From assembly GCF_016905445.1 (NCBI RefSeq), contig NZ_JAFEXF010000013.1, forward strand, positions 1 through 64,000: a DNA stretch of 64,000 nucleotides, in the 5' to 3' direction. The position numbers and the translations under genes were made by a program. The notes beneath the pieces were generated by a model, which saw only the letters and a program-made list of their open reading frames with translations, had not been told where the DNA came from and made no database searches. Origin of the DNA: Streptomyces sp. G44 (GTDB taxonomy: Bacteria > Actinomycetota > Actinomycetes > Streptomycetales > Streptomycetaceae). Position 1 is the first letter of the stretch, and each line of letters begins with the position of its first letter. This document shows, in pieces, positions 1 to 9,698 of this stretch.

Positions 1-875
1 CCGCCGGTCGAGCGGCGGCCGGTGAGCGTCCCGCGCGGCGCACCCGCTCGGTGAGCGAGGGCTCGGCGAGCCAGGCCGCGGCCCCCCAGCCCCCGGAAGC
101 CCCCACCCGCCCCCCACGCCGCTCCCGCAGCGTCAGCCAGGGCTCGGCCTCCCAGCGGACGACGACGGATACGTCGCCCACGGCGTCGGAGCCGGGGCGG
201 GGGCCGGGGCTGGAACCGACGGAGGCTGCGGCTGCGGCTCAGGATGCGGCTGAGGTGAGCCCGAAGCCTGCTGTGGAACCGGAACCGGAACCGGAAGCGG
301 CGCCCGGCACCAAGGCCGAGGCAGCCCCTGCCCCCGCCCCCGAGAGCGGGGCCGCGGCCGCGGCGAGGCCCGAGGCCAAGCGCCCCTCCGCGCCACGCAG
401 CTCCGACGCCCCATGGCACCACGCTCGCCCGGCATTCGACGCCCCGCCTGAGCCGACGCCGACGGCCTCCCCCGTCGAGCCGGAGGCCGACCGCCCGGGT
501 AGGGAGCCCACGGGCCCCGAGCCGGAGCCCGAGCGGCCGGAAGCGGGTCCCGCGCAGCCTGAGCCGGAGGCTGTGCGGCCGGATGCGGGTCCCGCGCGTC
601 CCGTGCGGCCGGTTGCGGGTCCCGCGCGCCCCGAAGCGGAGTCTGTGCGGCCGGATGCGGAGCCTTCGGGCCCCGAGCCGAAGGCCGAGCACCCCGAAGC
701 CAAGCCCCCGGCGGCCTCCGCCCCGGAGGCCACACCCTCCGCCCCCGCCGAACCCACCCCGGTGCCCGAGTCCACGCCGAAGCCCGAACCCACCCCGAAG
801 CCCAGTCCTTCCGCCCCGCCCGCCACCCCGCACCCCGAAGACGACGGCCGCAACCGCACCGGAGGCACCGAGTGA
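1..875 (+). CDS. Partial: Pro/Glu/Ala-rich C-terminal tail of the complex I subunit gene preceding nuoH
   Basis: The frame is open from base 3 to the TGA at 873-875, so the start lies outside the window. What is visible is a long hydrophilic tail with almost no predicted fold. It is rich in Pro, Glu, Ala and Arg and carries two near-identical segments, TRSVSEGSASQ and SRSVSQGSASQ, about 26 residues apart, followed by degenerate repeats of the VRPDAGPARP type. The stop overlaps the nuoH GTG in a GTGA junction, so it is translationally coupled to nuoH and is presumably a hydrophilic nuo subunit. NuoD or NuoC type is more likely than NuoG, because no iron-sulfur or molybdopterin-like segment is seen; this is inference from gene order. 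The identity of the folded part cannot be read here. Confidence 0.6.
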   Translation, partial: AGRAAAGERPARRTRSVSEGSASQAAAPQPPEAPTRPPRRSRSVSQGSASQRTTTDTSPTASEPGRGPGLEPTEAAAAAQDAAEVSPKPAVEPEPEPEAAPGTKAEAAPAPAPESGAAAAARPEAKRPSAPRSSDAPWHHARPAFDAPPEPTPTASPVEPEADRPGREPTGPEPEPERPEAGPAQPEPEAVRPDAGPARPVRPVAGPARPEAESVRPDAEPSGPEPKAEHPEAKPPAASAPEATPSAPAEPTPVPESTPKPEPTPKPSPSAPPATPHPEDDGRNRTGGTE

Positions 876-1840
876 ACGACGCCCTCGACGTCGCCCTGCG
901 CCTCGTCATCGTCTTCGCGGTGTTCCTGGTCCTGCCCCTCGTCATCGGCCAGACCGAACACAAGGTGATGGCCCACATGCAGGGCCGCCTCGGCCCCATG
1001 TACGCCGGCGGCTTCCACGGCTGGGCCCAACTCGTCGCCGATGGCGTCAAGTTCGCCCAGAAGGAAGACATCGTCCCGGCCTCCGCCGACCGCCGCGTCT
1101 TCCAGCTGGCCCCCGCCGTCGCCCTGCTGCCCTACCTCCTCGTGCTCGTCGCCATCCCGATCGGCCCCGGCGAGGGCGCGGTCGGCGAGGTCGTCGACGC
1201 GGGCATCTTCTTCGTCCTCGCGATCATGGGCGTCAGCGTGCTCGGCTCGCTCATGGCGGGCTGGGCCAGCGCCAACAAGTTCTCCCTCCTCGGCGGCCTG
1301 CGCACCGCCGCCCAGCTCCTCGCCTACGAACTGCCCATGCTGCTCGCCGCCGCCTCGGTCGCGATGGCGGCGGGCACGGTCTCCCTGCCCGGCATCGTCA
1401 ATGCGTTCGAGTGGTGGTGGCTGCCCTGGCAGATCGTCGGCGCCCTCGTGTTCTTCGTCGCCGGCCTCGCCGAACTCCAGCGCCCGCCCTTCGACATGCC
1501 GGTCGCTGACTCCGAGATCATCTTCGGTGCCTACACCGAGTACACCGGCCTGCGCTTCGCCCTCTTCCTCCTCGCCGAGTACGCCGGAATCGTCGTCCTG
1601 TGCGGCCTGACCACCGTCCTCTTCCTGGGCGGCTGGCACGGCCCGTGGGGCGCCGACGGCCTGGGCTGGGTCTGGACCCTGCTCAAGACGGCCGTCCTCG
1701 CGTTCGTCGTCATCTGGCTGCGCGTGTCCTACCCCCGTCTCCGAGAGGACCAGCTCCAGAAGCTGGCCTGGACCACCCTCGTTCCCCTCGCCCTCGCGCA
1801 GATCGCGCTCACCGGAATCGTGAAGGTGGCGATCAACTGA
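872..1840 (+). CDS. nuoH: NADH-quinone oxidoreductase subunit H
   Basis: Membrane subunit of respiratory complex I (322 aa) that forms part of the quinone-binding cavity at the junction with the peripheral arm. About eight hydrophobic segments are visible. Family signatures include [10 protein letters not shown] with the following [11 protein letters not shown] near the N-terminus, [10 protein letters not shown], and the conserved [17 protein letters not shown] loop that contacts quinone. The GTG start at 872 overlaps the previous stop (GTGA), and the stop overlaps the nuoI ATG. Length is normal for NuoH. It belongs to a tightly coupled H-I-J-K-L-M-N operon. Confidence 0.96.
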   Translation: MNDALDVALRLVIVFAVFLVLPLVIGQTEHKVMAHMQGRLGPMYAGGFHGWAQLVADGVKFAQKEDIVPASADRRVFQLAPAVALLPYLLVLVAIPIGPGEGAVGEVVDAGIFFVLAIMGVSVLGSLMAGWASANKFSLLGGLRTAAQLLAYELPMLLAAASVAMAAGTVSLPGIVNAFEWWWLPWQIVGALVFFVAGLAELQRPPFDMPVADSEIIFGAYTEYTGLRFALFLLAEYAGIVVLCGLTTVLFLGGWHGPWGADGLGWVWTLLKTAVLAFVVIWLRVSYPRLREDQLQKLAWTTLVPLALAQIALTGIVKVAIN

Positions 1841-2460
1841 TGCCTCCGATCCCAGGGTCCGGCCTCGCCAAGGGCCTCGCCGTCACCCTCCGCACGATGA
1901 CGAAGAAGACCGTCACCGAGCAGTACCCCGACGCCCAGCCCGAACTGCCGCCCCGCACCCGTGGCGTCATCGGCCTGTTCGAGGAGAACTGCACGGTCTG
2001 CATGCTGTGCGCCCGCGAGTGCCCGGACTGGTGCATCTACATCGACTCCCACAAGGAGACGGTGCCGCCCGCCGCCCCCGGTGGCCGCGAGCGCAGCCGC
2101 AACGTCCTCGACCGCTTCGCCATCGACTTCTCCCTCTGCATGTACTGCGGCATCTGCATCGAGGTCTGCCCCTTCGACGCCCTCTTCTGGTCCCCGGAGT
2201 TCGAGTACGCCGAGACCGACATCCACGAACTCACCCACGAGCGCGACAAGCTCCGCGAGTGGATGTGGACGGTCCCGGCCCCGCCCGCCCTGGACCCCGG
2301 CGCCGAGGAACCGAAGGAACTCGCCGCCGCCCGCAAGGCGGCGGAGAAGCTGGCCGCCGCCCAGGAACCCAGGCCCCAGCCGCAGCCGCCCGCGCCGCCC
2401 ACCAGCGAGCCCGAGCCCGAGTCCAAGTCCCAGCCCGAGACGCGGGAAGGGGAGTCGTGA
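1840..2460 (+). CDS. nuoI: NADH-quinone oxidoreductase subunit I, two [4Fe-4S] ferredoxin-type subunit
   Basis: A 206-aa peripheral-arm subunit that carries electrons through two tetranuclear clusters. Cluster cysteines are visible at C51/C54/C57/C61 ([11 protein letters not shown]) and C100/C103/C106/C110 ([11 protein letters not shown]), each followed by Pro as is usual for 8Fe ferredoxin folds. The ATG at 1840 lies in an ATGA overlap with the nuoH stop. Roughly the last 50 residues form a Pro/Gln/Glu-rich hydrophilic tail not typical of NuoI, matching tails on neighbouring subunits. The gene's TGA overlaps the nuoJ GTG. Confidence 0.95.
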   Translation: MPPIPGSGLAKGLAVTLRTMTKKTVTEQYPDAQPELPPRTRGVIGLFEENCTVCMLCARECPDWCIYIDSHKETVPPAAPGGRERSRNVLDRFAIDFSLCMYCGICIEVCPFDALFWSPEFEYAETDIHELTHERDKLREWMWTVPAPPALDPGAEEPKELAAARKAAEKLAAAQEPRPQPQPPAPPTSEPEPESKSQPETREGES

Positions 2461-3107
2461 CCTCCGCAGCAGCCACCGCGGCGACGGCGGCCGCGGCCGC
2501 CGAGAACCACGGTTTCCTCTCTCCGACCGGCGTCGAGATCGCCTTCCTCCTCGTCGGCCTCGTCACGCTCGGCGCGGCGGTCGTCACCGTCACGACCCGG
2601 CAGCTGGTGCACGCCGCCCTGTGGCTGGTCGTGGCGCTGGGCGGCCTCGCCGTCGAGTACCTCCTGCTGACCGCGGAGTTCATCGCCTGGGTGCAGGTCC
2701 TCATCTACGTCGGTTCCGTCGTGGTCCTCCTCCTGTTCGGTCTGATGCTTACGCGGGCGCCCATCGGCCGTTCCCCGGACGCCGATTCGGGCAACCGCCC
2801 GGTCGCGCTCGCGGTGGCCCTCGCCGCTGCCGCCGCCCTGGTCTGGGTCGTCGTGGACGCCTTCCGCACCACGGTGATCGACCTGGACGGCGCCGCCCAG
2901 GGCTCCACCGGCGTGACCGGATCGGTCCTCTTCCGGCACTGGGTGCTCCCCTTCGAAGCGCTCTCGGTCCTCCTCCTCGCGGCCCTCGTCGGCGCGATCG
3001 TCCTGTCCCGCAAGAACGCCGCGGCGGAAGCCGGCGCTACGGAAACCGGCGCCACGGATGCCCCCGCCACGGATGCCCGCGGCGCGGACCGGGAGGGGAA
3101 CCGCTGA
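2457..3107 (+). CDS. nuoJ: NADH-quinone oxidoreductase subunit J
   Basis: Membrane subunit (216 aa) of the complex I proton-pumping arm with about five transmembrane segments. The signature [19 protein letters not shown], holding the characteristic YVGAVMVLFLF-like helix, lies near residue 80. An Ala-rich stretch of about 15 residues precedes the first helix. The GTG at 2457 is chosen because it gives the same 4-nt GTGA coupling used at the other junctions and the N-terminus then runs straight into the first helix. The stop overlaps the nuoK ATG. The C-terminal end is hydrophilic and rich in Ala, Thr and Asp. Confidence 0.94.
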   Translation: MTSAAATAATAAAAAENHGFLSPTGVEIAFLLVGLVTLGAAVVTVTTRQLVHAALWLVVALGGLAVEYLLLTAEFIAWVQVLIYVGSVVVLLLFGLMLTRAPIGRSPDADSGNRPVALAVALAAAAALVWVVVDAFRTTVIDLDGAAQGSTGVTGSVLFRHWVLPFEALSVLLLAALVGAIVLSRKNAAAEAGATETGATDAPATDARGADREGNR

Positions 3108-3532
3108 TGCACCTCCATCTCGCCTATCCCGCCGTCCTCGCCGTCCTCCTCTTCTGCGTCGGCCTCTACGGCGTGCTCGCCCGCCGCAACGCGATCCTGG
3201 TCCTGATGTCCGTCGAGCTGATGCTCAACGCCGTCAACCTCAACCTCGTCGCCTTCGACGTCTGGCTCCGCGACGCCCTCCACGCCGGCCAGGCCCTGAC
3301 GCTCTTCACCATCGCCATCGCCGCCGCCGAGATCGGCATCGGCCTCGCGATCGTCCTGGCCGTCTACCGCAACCGCGGCACCTCCGCCGTCGACGACCTC
3401 CGCGACACCGCCGAGCCCACCACGGAGCAAGAGGCGCGGGCACAGGAGGAACAGATGCGGGCCGAGCAGGCACAGGCGTCGCGCGAGCCCCAGCCGTCAC
3501 CGCAGTCGCAGAAGACCGAGGCCACCGCGTGA
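3107..3532 (+). CDS. nuoK: NADH-quinone oxidoreductase subunit K with extended C-terminus
   Basis: Small antiporter-like (MrpC-like) membrane subunit. Three helices are visible, with the conserved acidic residues of the family in [19 protein letters not shown] (Glu of SVELMLN) and in [13 protein letters not shown]. Typical NuoK proteins are about 100 aa. This one is 141 aa because a charged Glu/Gln/Ala-rich tail of about 40 residues follows the third helix. The ATG at 3107 overlaps the nuoJ TGA, and the stop overlaps the nuoL GTG. The function of the tail is unknown. Confidence 0.95.
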   Translation: MHLHLAYPAVLAVLLFCVGLYGVLARRNAILVLMSVELMLNAVNLNLVAFDVWLRDALHAGQALTLFTIAIAAAEIGIGLAIVLAVYRNRGTSAVDDLRDTAEPTTEQEARAQEEQMRAEQAQASREPQPSPQSQKTEATA

Positions 3533-5523
3533 CCACGACCACCCTCGCCATCCTCGTCCCCCTCCTGCCGTTCCTGGGCGCGGCCGCGGGCCTGCTGCTC
3601 GGCCGCCGGAACCCCGGACTCGTACGCCCCCTCGCGGTGCTGCCCACGCTGACGGCGCTCGTGCTGGCCGTCCTCGTCGCCGCCCGCCAGGGCGGCGGCC
3701 GGGCCGTCGACGCCGCCACCGAGCTGACCCCGACCGGCTCGGTCCCCATCGAGCTCGCCCTGCACATCGACGGCTTCGCCGCCCTCGTCGCCGTCCTGGT
3801 CGGCGTCGTCGCCTCCTGCGTGCAGATCTACTCGACGGCCTACCTCCGCGAGGACCCGCGCTACCCCTCGTACGCCGCTCTGGTCTCCCTCTTCACCTCC
3901 GCGATGCTGCTCGTCGTCTACTCCGGCGACCTGATGGTGCTCCTGGTCGGCTGGGAGATCATGGGCATCTGCTCGTACTTCCTCGTCGGCCACTACTGGG
4001 AGACGCCCGAGGCGCGCGCCGCCTCCCTCAAGGCCTTCCTGGTCACCAAGCTCGGCGACGTCCCCTTCCTCATCGGCCTGTTCGCCCTCGCCGTCGACGC
4101 GGGTTCGTTCCGCGTCACGACGATCCTCGCGGCGGTCGGCGACGGCGGCCTCGACCACCCGACGCTGATCGCCCTGCTCCTCCTCGCGGGCGTGGCGGGC
4201 AAGTCGGCGCAGTTCCCGCTGCACACCTGGCTGCCCGACGCGATGGCGGGCCCCACGCCCGTCTCCGCGCTGATCCACGCCGCGACGATGGTCGCCGCCG
4301 GTGTCTACTTCGTGGCCCGGCTCCTCCCCGTCTTCGCCGCCTCCGGGGCGGCCCTGGTCGTCCTCGCCGTCATGGCCGCCGTCACGATGGCCGGCTCGGC
4401 CCTCGCCGCGCTCGCCCAGGACGACATCAAGCGCGTCCTCGCGTACTCGACGATCGGCCAGCTCGGCTACATGACCGGTGCCCTCGCCGTCGGCGACCAG
4501 GGTGCCGCCGTCTTCCACCTCCTGTCCCACGGCGCCTTCAAGGCGCTGCTGTTCCTCGCGGCAGGCGTGATCATCCACGCCGCCGGCACCAACTCCCTGG
4601 CCGCCATGTCCCGCGTGCGGGGCCTGCGCGACCGCGTCCCGGACGCCTACTGGACGATGACCGTGGCGCTCCTCGCGCTCGCCGCCATCCCGCCGTTCAG
4701 CGGCTTCTTCTCCAAGGAGGCCGTGCTCGGCGCCGCCGAGCACACCGCCACGGGCCACGCCGCCTCCGTGCCCGCCGCCGCGGGCTGGATCGTCCTCGTC
4801 GCCGGTCTGCTCACCGCCCTCCTCACCGCCGCCTACGCGACGCGCCTGTGGCTGCTCGCCTTCCACGGCAGGGGCGCCGACGCCCCCGACCACGGGAAGC
4901 AGCCCCTCGCCATGACGGCCGTGCTGTGGGTGCTGGCCGTGCCCTCCCTCGCCTTCGGTCTCACGGTCGGTGTCCTGCCGGACTGGTTCGACGGCCGCGC
5001 GCTCACCCCGACGCTGACGACCTCCGTGCTCGCCACGGGCCTCGCCCTCGCCGGCGGCCTCGTCACCTACGGCGCGTGGCGGCACACCACCGCGCTCGCC
5101 GCGCGCGTCCCGCTGGGCGCGGTCGCGGTGAGCCCGGACGCCGACGGGGGACAGGTCGAGGCGGAGGCCATCGCCTCGCACGCCCCCGCGTACGGAGACG
5201 TGGCGTCGGCGCACGACCCGGCCGATCCCGGCCGTCTGCTGCTCGGCCCCCTGCACCGCCACGCCGCCGGCGGCTTCCGCCTCGACGCCGTCTACACCGC
5301 GCTGTTCGTCCGTCCGGTCCAGGCCGCCGCGCGGCTCGTCCGCTTCCTCGACCGCGAGGTCGTCGAGACGTACGTGCGCGGCGCGGGCACCGCGCCCCGC
5401 TGGCTCGGCACGGCCGTCCGGCGCGCGCAGACCGGCAACGTACAGACCTATCTGAGCGCGCTGCTCGCAGGCACGGTCGTCCTGGCCGTCGCCGCCGTCC
5501 TCGTCGCCACCGCCGGAGCGTGA
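3529..5523 (+). CDS. nuoL: NADH-quinone oxidoreductase subunit L
   Basis: The largest antiporter-like proton-pumping subunit of complex I (664 aa). The Proton_antipo_N region is followed by the core proton antiporter domain. Visible motifs are [17 protein letters not shown], the [20 protein letters not shown] motif with its essential Lys and His, and [15 protein letters not shown] weakly conserved C-terminal part contains the lateral helix. The GTG at 3529 overlaps the nuoK stop (GTGA). The next gene, nuoM, starts 6 nt after the stop. Confidence 0.97.
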   Translation: MTTTTLAILVPLLPFLGAAAGLLLGRRNPGLVRPLAVLPTLTALVLAVLVAARQGGGRAVDAATELTPTGSVPIELALHIDGFAALVAVLVGVVASCVQIYSTAYLREDPRYPSYAALVSLFTSAMLLVVYSGDLMVLLVGWEIMGICSYFLVGHYWETPEARAASLKAFLVTKLGDVPFLIGLFALAVDAGSFRVTTILAAVGDGGLDHPTLIALLLLAGVAGKSAQFPLHTWLPDAMAGPTPVSALIHAATMVAAGVYFVARLLPVFAASGAALVVLAVMAAVTMAGSALAALAQDDIKRVLAYSTIGQLGYMTGALAVGDQGAAVFHLLSHGAFKALLFLAAGVIIHAAGTNSLAAMSRVRGLRDRVPDAYWTMTVALLALAAIPPFSGFFSKEAVLGAAEHTATGHAASVPAAAGWIVLVAGLLTALLTAAYATRLWLLAFHGRGADAPDHGKQPLAMTAVLWVLAVPSLAFGLTVGVLPDWFDGRALTPTLTTSVLATGLALAGGLVTYGAWRHTTALAARVPLGAVAVSPDADGGQVEAEAIASHAPAYGDVASAHDPADPGRLLLGPLHRHAAGGFRLDAVYTALFVRPVQAAARLVRFLDREVVETYVRGAGTAPRWLGTAVRRAQTGNVQTYLSALLAGTVVLAVAAVLVATAGA

Positions 5524-5529
5524 GCAGCC

Positions 5530-7119
5530 GTGATCGGTATCAGTGAGTCCGTGATGCAGTTTCTTCTGGCGTTGATCGTCGTCGGCCCGCTCATCGGCGC
5601 CGTGGCCGCTCTCCTCCCGGCCCCGCCCGGGCTGAAGGGGAACTCGCCCGACCAGGCCGTGCTCCGCCACGGCGTGCTCGTGACCGGCGCCGTCCTGCTC
5701 GCCGCGCTCGCCCTCGCGCTCGGCTTCGACCGCGACCACCCGTCGAAGATGCAGGCCACGACCGACATCAGCTGGATCCCCGCACTCGACGTGCGCATCC
5801 ACCTCGGCATCGACGGCATCTCGCTCCCCCTTGTGGTCCTGACCGCGCTGCTGACCTTCCTCTGCGCGCTCTACAGCTACTTCAAGATGCCCGAGGGCCC
5901 GTCCCCCAAGGCATTCGTCGCACTGATCCTCGTCCTCGAGTCCGGCACCCTCGCGACCTTCGCCGTCCTCGATCTGCTGCTGTTCTTCCTGGCGTTCGAG
6001 ATGGTGCTCATCCCGATGTACTTCCTCATCGCCCGCTGGGGCGGCGAGCAACGAACCCAGGCCGCCTGGAAGTTCATCCTCTACACCCTGCTCGGGTCCG
6101 TCGTGATGCTGCTGGGCCTGCTCCTCATCGGGCTCAAGTCCGGCACTTTCGACATGGTGGCACTCGCCACTGACAACGGCCGCGGTCTGAGTACATCCGC
6201 GCAGGTCATCGCCGTTCTGGCGATCGGGATCGGGCTCGCGGTCAAGACGCCGATGTGGCCGCTGCACAGCTGGCTGCCGGACGCCCACACCGCGGCGCCC
6301 ACCGTCGGTTCGGTCCTGCTGGCCGGCGTACTGCTGAAAATGGGTACGTACGGGTACGTCCGCATTCTTCTGCCTGTCGCCCCCGACGGCATGCGGGAGT
6401 TCGCGCCCTGGCTCGCGGCCTTCGCGGTTGTCGGGATCATCTACGGCTCCCTCGCCTGCCTCGCCCTCGCCAAGCGGGGCGCGAAGGGCGACCTCAAGCG
6501 GCTCATCGCGTACTCGTCCGTCGGCCACATGGGCTTCGTGCTGCTCGGCATCGCCACGATGAGCCCGACCGGCGTGAACGGCGCGCTGTTCGCCAACATC
6601 GCCCACGGCCTCATCACCGGCCTGCTCTTCTTCCTCGTCGGCGCCCTCAAGGACCGCACCGGCACCACCGACCTCGACTCACTCGCACAGGAGTCCGGCG
6701 CCGCGCTCTACGGCAAGGCGCCCCGCCTCGGCGGCCTGCTCGCGTTCGGCGCGGTCGCCTCGCTCGGGCTGCCGGGCCTCGCCGGGTTCTGGGGCGAGAT
6801 GCTCGCGCTGTTCGGCGCCTTCAAGCCCGCCGACGGCCTGAGCCGCCCCGCCTTCCTCACCTTCATGGCGATCGCCGCCTTCGGCACGCTGCTCACCGCC
6901 GCGTACATGCTCATCGTCGTACGCCGGGTCTGCATGGGCCCGACGCCGCGGGCAGCCGCCGAGCCCGCCCCCCAGCCGCTCGCCGACGTCCACGGCTACG
7001 AACTCGCCGCCTGGACCCCCCTCGTCGCCCTCACCGTCCTCGCCGGACTCTGGCCCGCGGCTCTCCTCGGCCTGACCGACCCGGCCGTGCAGAAGCTCCT
7101 CACTGGAGGCAAGTCGTGA
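5530..7119 (+). CDS. nuoM: NADH-quinone oxidoreductase subunit M
   Basis: Antiporter-like proton-pumping subunit (529 aa, about 14 helices). Characteristic segments are FLAFEMVLIPMYFLIARWGG, with the conserved glutamate of the channel, VKTPMWPLHSWLPDAHTAAPT, and AYSSVGHMGFVLLGIA. A GTG start at 5530 follows the nuoL stop closely, and the stop overlaps the nuoN GTG, keeping the gene in the coupled operon. Length is normal. Confidence 0.96.
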   Translation: MIGISESVMQFLLALIVVGPLIGAVAALLPAPPGLKGNSPDQAVLRHGVLVTGAVLLAALALALGFDRDHPSKMQATTDISWIPALDVRIHLGIDGISLPLVVLTALLTFLCALYSYFKMPEGPSPKAFVALILVLESGTLATFAVLDLLLFFLAFEMVLIPMYFLIARWGGEQRTQAAWKFILYTLLGSVVMLLGLLLIGLKSGTFDMVALATDNGRGLSTSAQVIAVLAIGIGLAVKTPMWPLHSWLPDAHTAAPTVGSVLLAGVLLKMGTYGYVRILLPVAPDGMREFAPWLAAFAVVGIIYGSLACLALAKRGAKGDLKRLIAYSSVGHMGFVLLGIATMSPTGVNGALFANIAHGLITGLLFFLVGALKDRTGTTDLDSLAQESGAALYGKAPRLGGLLAFGAVASLGLPGLAGFWGEMLALFGAFKPADGLSRPAFLTFMAIAAFGTLLTAAYMLIVVRRVCMGPTPRAAAEPAPQPLADVHGYELAAWTPLVALTVLAGLWPAALLGLTDPAVQKLLTGGKS

Positions 7120-8675
7120 CCGTGGCCGCCGAAAGCGTCGAAAGCGCCTCAAACATGGTCCAGTCCGTCGACTGGCTCGCGATCGCGCCGCCGACCATCG
7201 CCGCGGCGGTCGGCCTCGTCGTCCTCGTGGCCGACCTCTTCGTCGGCGACGGCAGGAAGGGCGTCCTCGGCTGGATCTCCGTGGCGGGCCTGGCCGCGGC
7301 CGCGCTCGCCCTCCTGCCCCTCCTGGACGACGACCGCTCGACCTTCTGCCTGACCGGTGGCGGCACGCACGCGTGCAGCTACACCGCCGACCGCTTCACC
7401 CTGGTCATCCAGCTCCTCGTCCTCGGCGGCGCCCTGCTGGCGGCCCTGCTCTCCATGGGCACCCTCAAAGACGCGAAGGGCACCAAGGGGGAGCTGCCCG
7501 CGGGCGAGTTCTGGTTCCTTCTGCTGTCCTCCGCGGCGGGCGCCGCCCTGCTGCCCGCCTCGCGCGACCTCGCGACGCTCGTCGTCGCCCTGGAGGTCGC
7601 CTCCCTGCCGGCCTTCGCCCTCGTCGGCCTCCGGCACGGTGACAAGCGCTCCTCCGAAGCGGCCCTGAAGTTCTTCCTCTCCTCGGTCACCGCGACCGCC
7701 GTGAGCCTGATGGGTGTCAGCTTCGTGTACGCGGCCACCGGCACCCTGCACCTCACCGAGATCGCCACCAAGCTCCAAGGCCTCCGGATCGCCGACGGAC
7801 AGCTGGACACGCTCGCCGGGACCGGTGTCGCCCTCACCCTCGTCGGCTTCGCCTTCAAGGTGGCGGCCGTGCCGTTCCACTTCTGGGTGCCGGACACCTA
7901 CGTGGGCGCACCGCTGCCCGTGGCCGCCTACCTCTCCGTCGTCGGAAAGGCCGTGGGCTTCACCGGGCTCGTCCTGGTGACCGTCGTCGCCTTCCCCTCG
8001 TACGCGGACGTCTGGGGCCCGGCGCTCGCCGTCCTCGCCGCACTCACCATGACCGCGGGCAATGTCGCCGCCCTGCGGCAGCACTCCACGCGCGCGTACA
8101 GCGCGGTCCGCCTCCTCGCCTGGTCCTCGGTCGGCCAGGCCGGCTACCTCCTGGTGCCGATCGCCGCCGCCGGATACGCCGACAACGAGGCCGGCGCCGA
8201 GAAGGCCATCGGTTCCACCGTCGGGTACGCCCTGATGTACGCGGCCGTGAACCTCGGGGCCTTCGCCGTGGCCGCGCTCGTCGGCCGCGCCCGGCGTCTC
8301 AACCGCGTCAGCGACTACCGGGGCCTGTACGCGCGCAGCCCCCTCGCCGCCCTCGTCCTGGCCTTCTTCCTGCTCTGCCTCGCGGGCCTGCCGCCCGGCA
8401 TCATCGGCCTCTTCGCCAAGGTCACGGTCTTCTCGGCCGCCGTCGACGCGGGCCTCGGCTGGCTCGCCGTGGTGATGGCCGTGAACGTCGTGATCGCGCT
8501 CTACTACTACCTCCAGTGGACCGCGCTCCTCTTCCGCGCCCCAGAGGGCGAGCCGGTCGCGCACCGCGCCCCGGCCCCCGTCACCGCCGCCATCGCGCTG
8601 ACCGCGGTCCTCGGGATCGCGCTCTCCGGAGCGCCCCAGCTCGTCCTGCGGTTCTCGGACACCGGCCTCTTCTGA
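7116..8675 (+). CDS. nuoN: NADH-quinone oxidoreductase subunit N
   Basis: Third antiporter-like subunit (519 aa). It carries the family hallmarks LEVASLPAFALVGLR, FKVAAVPFHFWVPDTYVGAP with the conserved Lys and His, and LLAWSSVGQAGYLL. The GTG at 7116 is used because it forms a GTGA overlap with the nuoM stop; a second possible GTG lies two codons later. It is the last gene of the operon. A G/C-rich stretch follows, and then the promoter region of htpX. Confidence 0.95.
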   Translation: MTVAAESVESASNMVQSVDWLAIAPPTIAAAVGLVVLVADLFVGDGRKGVLGWISVAGLAAAALALLPLLDDDRSTFCLTGGGTHACSYTADRFTLVIQLLVLGGALLAALLSMGTLKDAKGTKGELPAGEFWFLLLSSAAGAALLPASRDLATLVVALEVASLPAFALVGLRHGDKRSSEAALKFFLSSVTATAVSLMGVSFVYAATGTLHLTEIATKLQGLRIADGQLDTLAGTGVALTLVGFAFKVAAVPFHFWVPDTYVGAPLPVAAYLSVVGKAVGFTGLVLVTVVAFPSYADVWGPALAVLAALTMTAGNVAALRQHSTRAYSAVRLLAWSSVGQAGYLLVPIAAAGYADNEAGAEKAIGSTVGYALMYAAVNLGAFAVAALVGRARRLNRVSDYRGLYARSPLAALVLAFFLLCLAGLPPGIIGLFAKVTVFSAAVDAGLGWLAVVMAVNVVIALYYYLQWTALLFRAPEGEPVAHRAPAPVTAAIALTAVLGIALSGAPQLVLRFSDTGLF

Positions 8676-8726
8676 CGCGGGCGCGGGCCGTCACCCGCGC
8701 GGCCCACACCGCTCCTGAGCGCACAA

Positions 8727-8753
8727 GGGAACTAGTGCTCCCCGCCTGGCGTT
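8727..8753 (+). promoter_or_regulatory. Candidate SigR/ECF-type promoter for htpX
   Basis: GGGAAC at 8727-8732 is followed by exactly 18 bases and GTT at 8751-8753. This is one base off the Streptomyces SigR thiol-stress consensus (GGGAAT-N18-GTT) and also resembles SigE-type GGAAC promoters. It lies about 80 nt before the htpX start in an otherwise empty gap, oriented toward htpX. Assignment is by pattern only. Confidence 0.5.
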
Positions 8754-8834
8754 GACCAGTACGGGAGGGTCCACTGAACAGTGGAAGCACCAGTCAGCAG
8801 AGGGTTCCCCCACGCACCATCAGGAGGGCGTACC

Positions 8835-9698
8835 GTGCACCGCCGGCACAACGGGTTGAAGACCGCCGTACTCCTCGGGGGACTGTCCGCTCTCATCCTC
8901 GTCATCGGCAGTTTCTTCGGGCGTACGGGCTTGTTCGTCGCGCTCTTGGTGGCGCTCGGCACCAACGCGTACGCGTACTGGAACAGCGACAAGCTGGCCC
9001 TGCGCGCCATGCGCGCCCGCCCGGTCAGCGAATTCGAGGCCCCATCGCTGTACCGCATGGTCCGCGAGCTCTCCACCCAGGCCCGCCAGCCCATGCCCCG
9101 GCTGTACATCTCGCCCACAGAGGCGCCGAACGCCTTCGCGACCGGCCGCAATCCGCGTAACGCCGCGGTGTGCTGCACCGACGGGATCCTGCGCCTCCTG
9201 GACGAGCGTGAGCTGCGCGGCGTCATCGGCCACGAGCTGAGCCACGTCTACAACCGCGACATCCTGATCTCGTCGGTCGCGGGGGCCCTCGCCTCCGTGA
9301 TCATGTTCCTGGTCAACTTCGCCTGGCTGATCCCCGTCGGCCGGTCGAACGACAACGAAGGCCCCGGCATCTTCGGGATGCTCCTGATCGTGCTGCTCGG
9401 CCCCCTGGCGGCCTCGATCATCCAGCTGGCCATCAGCCGCTCCAGGGAGTACGAGGCCGACGCCTCCGGCGCGCAGCTCACCGGCGACCCCCTCGCTCTG
9501 GCGAGCGCCCTGCGCAAACTCGAAGCCGGGACCAAGCAGTTGCCGCTGCCGCCCGAGCCCCGTCTCGAGACGGCCAGCCACATGATGATCGCGAACCCCT
9601 TCCGTCCGGGGCAGGGCATGTCCAAGATGTTCTCCACGCACCCGCCGATGGCGGAGCGCATCGCCCGACTCGAGCAGATGGCAGGTCGTCAGCAGTGA
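8835..9698 (+). CDS. htpX: HtpX-type membrane zinc metallopeptidase (M48)
   Basis: Membrane-embedded protease (287 aa) that degrades misfolded membrane proteins. Two N-terminal hydrophobic helices (residues about 10-45) are followed by the M48 domain with the zinc motif HELSH at residues 133-137. Two further hydrophobic segments follow, then the third-ligand region [13 protein letters not shown]. The GTG at 8835 is preferred over an in-frame GTG at 8781 because AGGAGGG lies about 6 nt upstream and the N-terminus then matches the family. The stop overlaps the next gene by 4 nt. A SigR-like promoter lies upstream, fitting a stress role. Confidence 0.93.
   Translation: MHRRHNGLKTAVLLGGLSALILVIGSFFGRTGLFVALLVALGTNAYAYWNSDKLALRAMRARPVSEFEAPSLYRMVRELSTQARQPMPRLYISPTEAPNAFATGRNPRNAAVCCTDGILRLLDERELRGVIGHELSHVYNRDILISSVAGALASVIMFLVNFAWLIPVGRSNDNEGPGIFGMLLIVLLGPLAASIIQLAISRSREYEADASGAQLTGDPLALASALRKLEAGTKQLPLPPEPRLETASHMMIANPFRPGQGMSKMFSTHPPMAERIARLEQMAGRQQ

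Noticed and set aside
1-875. NuoG as identity of the first partial gene
   Set aside because: Only a low-complexity tail is visible and no Fe-S or molybdopterin-like segment; gene order alone cannot decide.
239-1639. Minus-strand frame opposite the Pro/Glu tail and nuoH
   Set aside because: Low-complexity translation, no start context, and the sense strand is coupled to nuoH.
3364-6606. A 1080-codon minus-strand frame opposite nuoK-nuoM
   Set aside because: Antisense shadow rich in Gly, Glu, Asp and Arg, without domains; the sense strand encodes clear complex I subunits.
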